Source of the DNA: Oscillospiraceae bacterium
Lineage (GTDB): Bacteria > Bacillota_A > Clostridia > Oscillospirales > Ruminococcaceae
Direction: 5' to 3'
Assembly: GCA_018109965.1 (NCBI GenBank)
Contig: JAGBFE010000399.1
Coordinates: 1-5,455, forward strand
DNA: 5,455 bases
The notes below the pieces were generated by a model that was not told the DNA's origin, did no database searches, and was given only the letters and a program-made list of their open reading frames with translations. Shown one piece after another: positions 1 to 5,260 of this stretch; positions within the stretch are counted from its first letter, which is position 1, and every line of letters starts with the position of its first letter. A program made the translations under genes and the position numbers.

Positions 1-523
1 CATAGCTTACGTTTTCGCCGTAAACCAGCAGCATTGTGTTGAATTTAAGCGCCATATGGAGAGGGAATGTATAGATATGTCTGTCAAGGTACCAGGTTGG
101 CTTGCCGTATTTTTCAAACATATTTCTCATCAGAATTTTCTGTGTTCTGATGTCCGGTTTGCAGCTGATGATAGGGCAGCCAAATTCTTCGCTGATGTTT
201 TTCAGGTTGTGTCTGCCTGCTTCTGTCATAGGGAAGTTGTCTTCAACAGAAAACAGGATAGGTGTCATTTTCATAACTTCTTTCATTATATAAACCTGGA
301 AATGACTGTCCTTGCCGCCACTTACGGCAATAGCACAGTCGTACTGGCCGGGGCCGTTGCAGCCGCGGTATTTATCACAAAGGGCTTCAAGTTCTTTCCA
401 GCGTGCATCCCAGTCGATTTCTTTTCTCTTTTCGTAGTGGTTGCAGGCGGAACAAACGCCGTTTTCGTCAAAAATGATGCCCGGTCTTGTATCCGGCATA
501 GTACATTTTTTGCAGTATTTCAT
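1..523 (-). CDS. N-acetyl sugar amidotransferase, PseA/WbpG-like (N-terminal part, cut by the window edge)
   Basis: The reading frame starts at the ATG at 523 and stays open for 174 codons to the left edge, so the C-terminal half is outside. A good ribosome binding site (AGGAG, 536-532) lies 8 bases upstream. The protein opens with a CKKC pair at residues 4-7, followed by TMPDTRPG, and has a second cysteine pair, CSAC, at 24-27; together these look like a zinc-binding N-terminus. An ATP-pyrophosphatase P-loop, SGGKDS, is at 68-73. LVYGEN at 167-171 matches the family's later conserved block. This arrangement is characteristic of the N-acetyl sugar amidotransferases that add an acetamidino group to surface sugars (pseudaminic-acid-type or WbpG-type uronic acid sugars), using ammonia from a HisH/HisF-like partner. 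Members are usually about 370-380 residues. The exact sugar substrate cannot be read from this fragment. The family call is firm; the symbol is left blank because PseA and WbpG cannot be told apart here. Confidence 0.88.
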   Translation of the reverse strand, partial: MKYCKKCTMPDTRPGIIFDENGVCSACNHYEKRKEIDWDARWKELEALCDKYRGCNGPGQYDCAIAVSGGKDSHFQVYIMKEVMKMTPILFSVEDNFPMTEAGRHNLKNISEEFGCPIISCKPDIRTQKILMRNMFEKYGKPTWYLDRHIYTFPLHMALKFNTMLLVYGENVSY

Positions 524-547
524 ACAAGTAGCTCCTTTTATCATATA

Positions 548-576
548 ACCATAAATAAGTTGTTGAGGTATTGCAA
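548..576 (-). promoter_or_regulatory. Candidate sigma-70-type promoter for the sugar amidotransferase gene
   Basis: On the minus strand a TTGCAA box (576-571) is separated by 17 bases from TATGGT (553-548). Each matches 4 of 6 consensus bases. The predicted start of transcription would fall near 540, just upstream of the ribosome binding site at 536-532. The region is AT-rich, so chance matches are likely; this is a weak prediction. Confidence 0.3.
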
Positions 577-640
577 CACCATAATTTATCTTACCACACT
601 TTTAATATAAAATAAAGGTTTTACATAATAATTTTGCATT

Positions 641-672
641 TTTTGGACTATACAAAATTTATCCAAAATGAT
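641..672 (+). promoter_or_regulatory. Dyad TTTTGGA-N14-TCCAAAA with a weak candidate promoter ahead of the yitT-like gene
   Basis: The 196-base gap 524-719 between two divergent genes is AT-rich and must hold the promoter of the plus-strand genes. Within it, TTTTGGA (641-647) and TCCAAAA (662-668) form a perfect 7-bp inverted repeat. Their centres are 21 bases apart, about two helical turns, as expected of a dimeric regulator site. The left arm overlaps a poor -35-like TTGGAC (643-648), and AATGAT (667-672) lies 18 bases further on as a possible -10. The dyad is seen directly; its role as an operator is inference. Confidence 0.27.
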
Positions 673-719
673 AAAATTAAACTATCAACATATAAACCCA
701 AAAGGGAGACTCCATAGCA

Positions 720-1586
720 ATGAAAAAGAAATACACCTTAAAAACACTGTTGGTTGATATAGTTTTTGACTTTGTCGGCTGCGGCCTTTACGGCTTTGCC
801 CTCAACAGCTTTATTGTGCCAAACGGTTTTGCCACAGGCGGCATCAGCGGTATCGCCCTTGTTGTAAACTATCTTACAAAGCTGCCAATAGGTACCATAA
901 ACTTTTTAATCAATATCCCGCTTGTTATTATTGCCTTTAAAATTCTGGGCAGAACCTTTATGCTCAAAAGCGTAAAAACCCTTATCTTTCTCACCCTTGC
1001 AATCGACTACTACACCCAGCCGCTGCCCGACTATGTGGGCGACCCTATCCTTGCGGCACTATGTGCAGGTGTGCTGGTAGGCGCAGGCCTTGGCATTGTG
1101 TTTGTGCGCGGTTCATCCACAGGCGGTGCCGACTTTGTAACAATGAGTGTGCAGAAACTGCGCCCTCATTTTTCCATCGGTACACTCACAATCGCATTTG
1201 ACTACTCTGTGCTTGCACTCAGCGGTGTTGTGTTCGGCAATATCAATGCAACACTTTACGGCGCAATTGCAATGTACCTTGCAGGTGTGATTATGGACAA
1301 AATCATGTACGGCCGTGCAAAAGGCAAACTTATGCTGGTTGTTACCACAAAGGGCGAACAGGTTGCCAACAGCATTTTTGAAGCCTGCGAACGCGGCTGC
1401 TCCGTTGCAGATATCCGCGGCGGTTACAAAGGCGAACAGCGACAGCTTGTTATCAGTGCGGTAAGCAAAAACCAGCTTTACAAAGCCCGCCGTGCAGCAC
1501 ACGATGCTGACGAAGCTTCCTTTACAATGGTTACAACCACCGAGGATGTATTTGGCGAAGGCTTTACCGACCCTCGTGAAGCATAA
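720..1586 (+). CDS. YitT family membrane protein with C-terminal DUF2179 domain
   Basis: The 288-residue protein has the two-part layout of the YitT family. Residues 1 to about 195 are hydrophobic, with roughly six likely membrane segments (near 10-32, 40-53, 57-75, 86-96, 110-129 and 155-193, the last possibly two). This part carries the conserved glycine-rich blocks GGISGI at 40-45 and GSSTGGADF at 131-139. From about 203 to 285 a soluble DUF2179-type domain follows, with KLMLVVTTKGEQVANSIF, a RGCSV turn near 225-229, GGYKGEQ at 234-240 and a closing VFGEGF at 277-282. Length is typical and nothing is truncated. A GGGAG sequence at 704-708 serves as ribosome binding site, with a slightly long 11-base spacing. 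It is the first gene of a plus-strand run with the DUF1294 gene and glpK. YitT proteins are common in Firmicutes; their transport substrate and role are not established, so none is assigned. Confidence 0.9.
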   Translation: MKKKYTLKTLLVDIVFDFVGCGLYGFALNSFIVPNGFATGGISGIALVVNYLTKLPIGTINFLINIPLVIIAFKILGRTFMLKSVKTLIFLTLAIDYYTQPLPDYVGDPILAALCAGVLVGAGLGIVFVRGSSTGGADFVTMSVQKLRPHFSIGTLTIAFDYSVLALSGVVFGNINATLYGAIAMYLAGVIMDKIMYGRAKGKLMLVVTTKGEQVANSIFEACERGCSVADIRGGYKGEQRQLVISAVSKNQLYKARRAAHDADEASFTMVTTTEDVFGEGFTDPREA

Positions 1587-1593
1587 TTAAACG

Positions 1594-1866
1594 ATGATAA
1601 AATATATAATAATTCTGATTGCGGTTTTGAATATTGTCTCCTTTGCCCTTTACGGCATTGACAAGCACAAGGCAAAAAACAACCGCTGGCGTATCAGCGA
1701 AAAAACACTGCTGCTGTGGAGTGCCGCAGCGCCTTTCGGCGCAGTTTTTGGCACAAAGGTGTTTCACCACAAAACAAAAAAACTTAAATTTGATACAGTA
1801 CTGTTTATATCGTGCATTGTACATACCCTGCTGTATGGAACATTGCTGTATATGACAGTTAAATAA
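1594..1866 (+). CDS. Small DUF1294 family membrane protein
   Basis: This 90-residue protein starts 7 bases after the stop of the yitT-like gene. No convincing ribosome binding site precedes the ATG, so translation may depend on coupling to the upstream gene. Two hydrophobic segments (about 4-20 and 67-87) flank a positively charged middle, consistent with a small inner-membrane protein; a third weak segment spans about 38-53. Conserved DUF1294 landmarks are present in order: FALYGIDKHKA (17-27), WRISE (32-36), PFGAVFGTKVFHHKTKK (47-63) and a following F66. Length is normal for the stand-alone form of the family. Function is unknown; the family is sometimes found fused to cold-shock domains in other bacteria, but no such domain is present here. 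Co-transcription with the yitT-like gene is likely from the spacing. Confidence 0.85.
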   Translation: MIKYIIILIAVLNIVSFALYGIDKHKAKNNRWRISEKTLLLWSAAAPFGAVFGTKVFHHKTKKLKFDTVLFISCIVHTLLYGTLLYMTVK

Positions 1867-1875
1867 CAAAAGACG

Positions 1876-1934
1876 TGTAGGGGCTGATGCCCGCAACAGC
1901 CCAAAACAGGCCGGTGCGGACACAGGCCCCTGCA
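1876..1934. repeat. GTAGGGGC-type intergenic palindromic repeat between DUF1294 gene and glpK
   Basis: TGTAGGGGC (1876-1884) can pair with GCCCCTGCA (1926-1934) as a 9-bp stem with one G-T pair. Inside it GGGCTG (1881-1886) and CAGCCC (1897-1902) form an alternative 6-bp hairpin. The order GTAGGGGC, GATGCCC, GTGCGGACACAG, GCCCCT resembles a short palindromic element that recurs between genes in many Clostridia; this resemblance is from memory, not a search. No T-run follows the stem, so it is not a standard terminator. It fills most of the 102-base gap before glpK and would be transcribed if glpK is read from upstream. Confidence 0.55.
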
Positions 1935-1957
1935 TTTGCATCAGATAAAACAGATAT

Positions 1958-1961
1958 GGAG
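1958..1961 (+). promoter_or_regulatory. Ribosome binding site that sets the glpK start
   Basis: GGAG lies 7 bases before the ATG at 1969. The frame is open further upstream to a TTG at 1936, but that position has no ribosome binding site, lies directly behind the palindromic repeat, and would add 11 residues absent from the glycerol kinase family. The ATG at 1969 gives the family-typical N-terminus [16 protein letters not shown]. Confidence 0.8.
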
Positions 1962-1968
1962 ATTACCT

Positions 1969-3453
1969 ATGAAAAAATACATTCTTTCACTTGACCAGGG
2001 CACAACAAGCTCCCGTGCGATTCTGTTTGACAAAAATCAGAACATTGTGGCAATGAGCCAGAAGGAATTCACACAGATTTTTCCACAGGACGGCTGGGTG
2101 GAACACGATGCGATGGAAATTTATTCTTCCCAGTATGCCGTTATGATGGAGGTTATCGCCAAAAGCGGCGTTGACCCTGCAGAAATTGCGGCAATCGGCA
2201 TCACAAACCAGCGCGAAACCACAATTCTGTGGGATAAAAACACAGGCAAACCTGTTTATAACGCAATTGTGTGGCAGTGCCGCCGCACAGCTGATATCTG
2301 TCAGCAGCTGACCGGTGACGGCTGGGGCGAATATATCAAAGAGACCACAGGTCTTGTTATCGATGCTTATTTTTCCGCAACCAAAATCAAGTGGATACTT
2401 GACAATGTTGACGGCGTGCGCGAAAAGGCACAGAAAGGTGAAATTCTGTTTGGCACGGTGGACACCTGGCTTATCTGGAAGCTGACAAACGGCCGTGTGC
2501 ACATCACCGATTACACCAACGCAAGCCGCACAATGCTGTACAACATCAAGGAACTCAAATGGGACGAAAAACTGATGGAGGTGCTGGATATTCCGCAAAG
2601 CATTCTGCCGCAGGTTTGTCCGTCCAGCCATATTTACGGTCATGTTAATATTCAGGGTGTGGATATCCCCGTTGCAGGTGTTGCAGGGGACCAGCAGGCT
2701 GCTTTGTTCGGTCAGTGCTGCTTTGATGTGGGGGATGCAAAAAACACCTACGGCACAGGCTGCTTCCTTTTGATGAACACGGGCGAAAAACCGTATTACA
2801 GCAAATCGGGTCTGGTAACCACCATTGCGGTGGGCATTGACGGCAAGGTGCAGTATGCCCTTGAAGGCAGTGTGTTTATCGGCGGTGCGGTTATCCAGTG
2901 GCTGCGTGATGAGATGAAATTCTTGCAGGAAAGCAAGGACGCCGAATATTTTGCAACCAAAGTTGAAGATACAGGCGGTGTATACCTTGTGCCTGCCTTT
3001 ACAGGCCTTGGGGCGCCTTACTGGGATATGTACGCCCGCGGCTGCATTGTGGGCATCACCCGCAGCACAAAACGTGAGCACATTATCCGTGCCGCACAGG
3101 AAAGCATTGCCTATCAGTCCCTTGAGCTTGTAAAAGCAATGGAAACTGACAGCGGCAAACAGCTGCAGATGCTCAATGTGGACGGCGGAGCAAGCCGTGA
3201 CAAATTCCTTATGCAGTTCCAGGCCGATATTATGAACAAGGTTGTGCGCAGACCAAAATGCAAGGAGACAACTGCCCTTGGCGCTGCATATCTTGCAGGC
3301 CTTGCAACAGGCTTCTGGCAAAGCAAGGAAGAGCTGAAACAGCTTAAAGAATACGACGGCTACTTTACACCATACATGGACGAAGAAAAACGGGAAAAAC
3401 TGTTCAAAGGCTGGCAGAAAGCTGTTGGCAGAAGTCTCAACTGGGCAGAATGA
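1969..3453 (+). CDS. glpK: Glycerol kinase (FGGY family)
   Basis: Cytoplasmic enzyme that phosphorylates glycerol with ATP to sn-glycerol 3-phosphate, feeding glycolysis, phospholipids and glycerol-phosphate polymers. From the ATG at 1969 the protein is 494 residues, normal for the family. N-terminal actin-like domain: phosphate-binding LDQGTTSSR (8-16), glycerol-contacting NQRETT (80-85) and W102, and first FGGY signature [13 protein letters not shown] (134-146). C-terminal domain: [11 protein letters not shown] (239-249) with likely catalytic base Asp241, [12 protein letters not shown] (261-272), the second FGGY region [26 protein letters not shown] region (358-383), and ATP-site DGGASRD (405-411). 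All core residues are intact. Odd point: the loop after SSHIYGH (219-225) is about three residues shorter than in PTS-regulated Firmicutes enzymes and lacks their phosphorylated histidine. No glpF, glpD or glpP is adjacent. It is the last gene before a strong terminator. Confidence 0.96.
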   Translation: MKKYILSLDQGTTSSRAILFDKNQNIVAMSQKEFTQIFPQDGWVEHDAMEIYSSQYAVMMEVIAKSGVDPAEIAAIGITNQRETTILWDKNTGKPVYNAIVWQCRRTADICQQLTGDGWGEYIKETTGLVIDAYFSATKIKWILDNVDGVREKAQKGEILFGTVDTWLIWKLTNGRVHITDYTNASRTMLYNIKELKWDEKLMEVLDIPQSILPQVCPSSHIYGHVNIQGVDIPVAGVAGDQQAALFGQCCFDVGDAKNTYGTGCFLLMNTGEKPYYSKSGLVTTIAVGIDGKVQYALEGSVFIGGAVIQWLRDEMKFLQESKDAEYFATKVEDTGGVYLVPAFTGLGAPYWDMYARGCIVGITRSTKREHIIRAAQESIAYQSLELVKAMETDSGKQLQMLNVDGGASRDKFLMQFQADIMNKVVRRPKCKETTALGAAYLAGLATGFWQSKEELKQLKEYDGYFTPYMDEEKREKLFKGWQKAVGRSLNWAE

Positions 3454-3502
3454 AATCCCACAGATAAGGCTGTGATAAATTTTCTGTCACCCCACTTAGA
3501 GG

Positions 3503-3533
3503 ATGGCAGGCTATGCCATTCGGCAGCCTTGCC
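3503..3533. repeat. GC-rich imperfect hairpin with alternating GGCA/TGCC segments
   Basis: Four alternating segments, GGCA (3505-3508), TGCC (3514-3517), GGCA (3522-3525) and TGCC (3530-3533), can fold in two ways. One is a long imperfect hairpin pairing 3505-3512 with 3525-3533 around an inner GCC/GGC stem. The other is two small hairpins, ATGGCA with TGCCAT (3503-3519) and GGCA with TGCC (3522-3533). There is no adjacent T-run on either strand. It may be a decayed intergenic repeat or an mRNA 3' structure behind glpK; function is unknown. Confidence 0.4.
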
Positions 3534-3561
3534 ACAATAACAAAAAAGTATCGCATAAAAC

Positions 3562-3597
3562 AAAAAAGGACAGTCGTTTGGCTGTCCTTTTGATTTT
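3562..3597 (+). terminator. Rho-independent terminator of glpK, probably bidirectional
   Basis: AAAAGGACAGTC (3564-3575) and GGCTGTCCTTTT (3580-3591) form a 12-bp stem with one G-T pair around a GTTT loop. On the plus strand the stem ends in TTTTGATTTT (3588-3597). On the minus strand the complement of the upstream A-run (3562-3567) gives a T-run followed by TTTT-rich sequence, so the same hairpin can end the converging minus-strand transcript of the surface-carbohydrate gene that stops at 3676. It lies 110 bases past the glpK stop. Confidence 0.88.
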
Positions 3598-3608
3598 ATG
3601 TTGATTTT

Positions 3609-3640
3609 GTCATTCTGAGTGTATGCGAAAAATCTCTCTG
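3609..3640. repeat. Lone half of a TGTCATTCTGAG-type repeat
   Basis: The stretch starts with TGTCATTCTGA and ends with AATCTCTCT, the same opening 11 bases and the same closing motif as the left arm of the repeat at 5061-5102, with a variable middle (GTGTATGCGAAA here). I see no matching right arm (GAGATCC...AGGATGACA) between here and 3675. It therefore looks like a solo or decayed arm, lying in the 3' untranslated region of the converging minus-strand gene. Confidence 0.6.
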
Positions 3641-3675
3641 TTTTGTCAGACTGATTTCTGTTGCGTTGTATCGGC

Positions 3676-4998
3676 TTATTTTACAAACCTGTCAATTTTG
3701 GCTCTGAACTCTGCGTCCATTTCCTTTGAAACATAGGATTTGCTGATATGGCCGTAAATTCTGCCTGCCCATTCGCTGATTGGTCCGAAGATTTTCAGTT
3801 TTGCAGGGTCAAGCTTGATTTTGTACATAAAATGCAGCCCCACAAGGGAAAAATGCTTGAGCCAGGAGTATTTTGGAGTGAAATGGTCAAAAGGCTTTCT
3901 GCCTGTTGCATCACTGTCTTCCAGCAGCATTTTTTCGCACACATCGGCAATTCTCACATAGCTTGGCACATCTGTCTGGTCGTAGTGGCTCAGCATCATT
4001 TCCTTGTCGATAGGGAACGGCGCATCTGTTGCAGTAAATGTTGCCGCAAAATCTTCGTAGTTGTCAATAAAACGGCAGTCCTTGTAGATAACAGGGTCGT
4101 ATTCCCATTCAACAGGGTACGGGCGGATTACAAAACAGGATTTGTTTGCAAAGTAAATTTCTGCAATGGAGGTGGAAATCCAGCTGAAAATTGTGTCCGC
4201 TGCCACAATCCACTGTTTAACGGAATAATCGGTGATAAGGTGGAAGTTTTTGTGCTTTGCGGCCATCTCGGCAAGGATTGGGCTGTTCCATTCGCTTGGG
4301 TGACGGCGGTAGACAAACTCTGTCTGCTGGCCTTCCTCTGTCTGCAGGAACTTGTCCACCCATTCAAGTGTGCGGTTCATGCTTTTGCACGCTGTCACAC
4401 GGAACTGGTCAAAGCTGACACCTGCAAGGTCGTTCAGCTCGGATATTTCCTTGTCGGACATATATGCAACGGAAAAGCTGGAAACATACAGCGCAAGGCG
4501 TTTGTTCGGGTCAAGGCCAAACTCTCTGCAAAGCTCGTCCTTTTCCTTGTAATAGCCTTTGAATTCAGGGCGCAGAAAATCCAGTGTTACAGCACCTGTA
4601 ATGGCTGTGTTTTCAATCGGCACACCGTATTTTACAATTCTGTCACGGCTTTTTTCGCCCCAGCAGGTGTGCATTGCATATGCAGCAGCTTCGCCGCAGT
4701 TGAAAAACGGGCTGTTTTCCTGTTCTTCGCTCAGCACCTGTTCCCAGTGCAGGTTAACAACCTTGTTGCACACGCCAACGTTGTTGTAGACAAAGCTGTT
4801 CATTGTCTTGTTGTCATACATTGCGCTGGCAACCACAACCTTTGGCTTGTCCTCTTTGTGCAGACGGCGTTCCTTTTTTGCAAGCAGCTGACGGATTTCG
4901 GCGGTGTAGCCGCGGCGCTCCAGCTCTGCTTTAAGCAGGGTGATGCTTTCATATTCTCTTACAATATGTTCATAAAGGATTAAAAAATCAAGTGCCAT
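3676..4998 (-). CDS. Putative surface-carbohydrate biosynthesis protein, GT-B glycosyltransferase-like
   Basis: Full-length 440-residue protein, starting at ATG 4998 with GGAG (5010-5007) 8 bases upstream and ending at TAA 3678-3676. There is no signal peptide or clear membrane segment, so it is probably cytoplasmic. Residues 1-35 (FLILYEHIVREYESITLLKA, then ELERRGY) look like the first Rossmann unit of a GT-B fold. Features shared with surface-polysaccharide and glycerophosphotransferase-like proteins follow: KYGVPIENTAITGAVTLDFLRP (123-144), a strand at 167-174 (RLALYVSS), YRRHPSEW (230-237) and SWISTSIAEIYFANKSCFVIRP region (272-293), where the S/T-rich turn and following E resemble nucleotide-sugar or polyprenyl-acceptor GT-B sites. 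The last 70 residues (about 370-440) are basic and aromatic and may sit at the membrane surface. Donor and acceptor cannot be named. Neighbours on the same strand, a possible SGNH hydrolase upstream and the sugar amidotransferase beyond the glpK block, support a glycan role. Confidence 0.62.
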   Translation of the reverse strand: MALDFLILYEHIVREYESITLLKAELERRGYTAEIRQLLAKKERRLHKEDKPKVVVASAMYDNKTMNSFVYNNVGVCNKVVNLHWEQVLSEEQENSPFFNCGEAAAYAMHTCWGEKSRDRIVKYGVPIENTAITGAVTLDFLRPEFKGYYKEKDELCREFGLDPNKRLALYVSSFSVAYMSDKEISELNDLAGVSFDQFRVTACKSMNRTLEWVDKFLQTEEGQQTEFVYRRHPSEWNSPILAEMAAKHKNFHLITDYSVKQWIVAADTIFSWISTSIAEIYFANKSCFVIRPYPVEWEYDPVIYKDCRFIDNYEDFAATFTATDAPFPIDKEMMLSHYDQTDVPSYVRIADVCEKMLLEDSDATGRKPFDHFTPKYSWLKHFSLVGLHFMYKIKLDPAKLKIFGPISEWAGRIYGHISKSYVSKEMDAEFRAKIDRFVK

Positions 4999-5037
4999 AA
5001 TATTAACTCCGTAAGGTTATTTTTGCTGTTCAGCAAA

Positions 5038-5059
5038 GTAGGGGCGAACTGCACGCCGT
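5038..5059. repeat. Truncated GTAGGGGC-type repeat end
   Basis: GTAGGGGCGAACTGCA begins at 5038 and shares its first eight bases with the palindromic repeat before glpK (1877-1884). No closing GCCCCTAC arm is seen; instead the TGTCATTCTG repeat begins two bases after this segment. It looks like one end of an element whose remainder has been lost or replaced. Confidence 0.4.
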
Positions 5060-5060
5060 T

Positions 5061-5171
5061 TGTCATTCTGAACGAGTGCAACGAAGTGAAGAATCTCTCT
5101 CGTTTCCGCAGCGTAATGGCTGACGGTTTTCTGTACAAACCGAGAGATCCTTCGCTGCGCTCAGGATGACA
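5061..5171. repeat. TGTCATTCTGA...CAGGATGACA inverted-repeat element
   Basis: The left arm (5061-5102, opening TGTCATTCTGAACGAG) and the complement of the right arm (5141-5171, opening TGTCATCCTGAGCGCAGCG) match well. The left arm carries about 11 extra bases in the middle, and a 38-base unrelated spacer (5103-5140) separates them. This is a familiar small palindromic element in gut Firmicutes and other bacteria, MITE-like but without any transposase gene here. Read on the minus strand it encodes the well-known spurious peptide VILSAAKDLS. It lies in the 262-base gap 4999-5260 between two minus-strand genes and could fold into a long hairpin in a read-through transcript. Confidence 0.75.
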
Positions 5172-5213
5172 GCTTTTATGTTAATAAATGTTTTGTCATC
5201 GGATATCTTTATT

Positions 5214-5230
5214 GGAGGGCGCTGCCCTCC
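5214..5230. repeat. Perfect GGAGGGC/GCCCTCC hairpin
   Basis: GGAGGGC (5214-5220) and GCCCTCC (5224-5230) pair perfectly around a 3-base loop. It lies 31 bases downstream of the stop of the minus-strand gene ending at 5261, where a terminator would be expected. In that direction it is followed by AATAAAG, not a T-run, so any termination would be inefficient or of a non-standard kind. The sequence also resembles a common intergenic palindrome. Confidence 0.5.
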
Positions 5231-5260
5231 TTTCACTACCCGAAGAATCAAAGGTAAAAA

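Noticed and set aside
56..610. 184-codon plus-strand frame over the amidotransferase
   Set aside because: The opposite strand carries CxxC pairs and SGGKDS in a continuous frame with a good ribosome binding site; this one has no family features.
1936..1968. Upstream TTG start for glpK
   Set aside because: No ribosome binding site, it adds 11 residues not typical of the family, and the ATG at 1969 has GGAG 7 bases before it.
1867..1968. Riboswitch or attenuator ahead of glpK
   Set aside because: The hairpins match a palindromic repeat, there is no T-run and no recognisable glycerol-related antiterminator or aptamer motif.
1987..3321. 444-codon open frame antisense to glpK
   Set aside because: It is a mirror of glpK: very rich in Cys, His and Ala, no ribosome binding site, no recognisable family, and glpK is intact on the other strand.
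3748..4983. 411-codon open frame antisense to the surface-carbohydrate gene
   Set aside because: The composition is typical of a shadow frame (Cys, Phe, Val, His rich), it has no ribosome binding site, and the minus-strand protein has coherent motifs and a good start.
5022..5037. TTTGCT/AGCAAA hairpin upstream of the surface-carbohydrate gene as a terminator
   Set aside because: Only a 6-bp AT-rich stem, without a T-run on the side where termination would be needed.
5063..5251. 62-codon minus-strand frame containing VILSAAKDLS
   Set aside because: The peptide is the translation of the TGTCATTCTGA inverted repeat, a well-known false gene in annotations.
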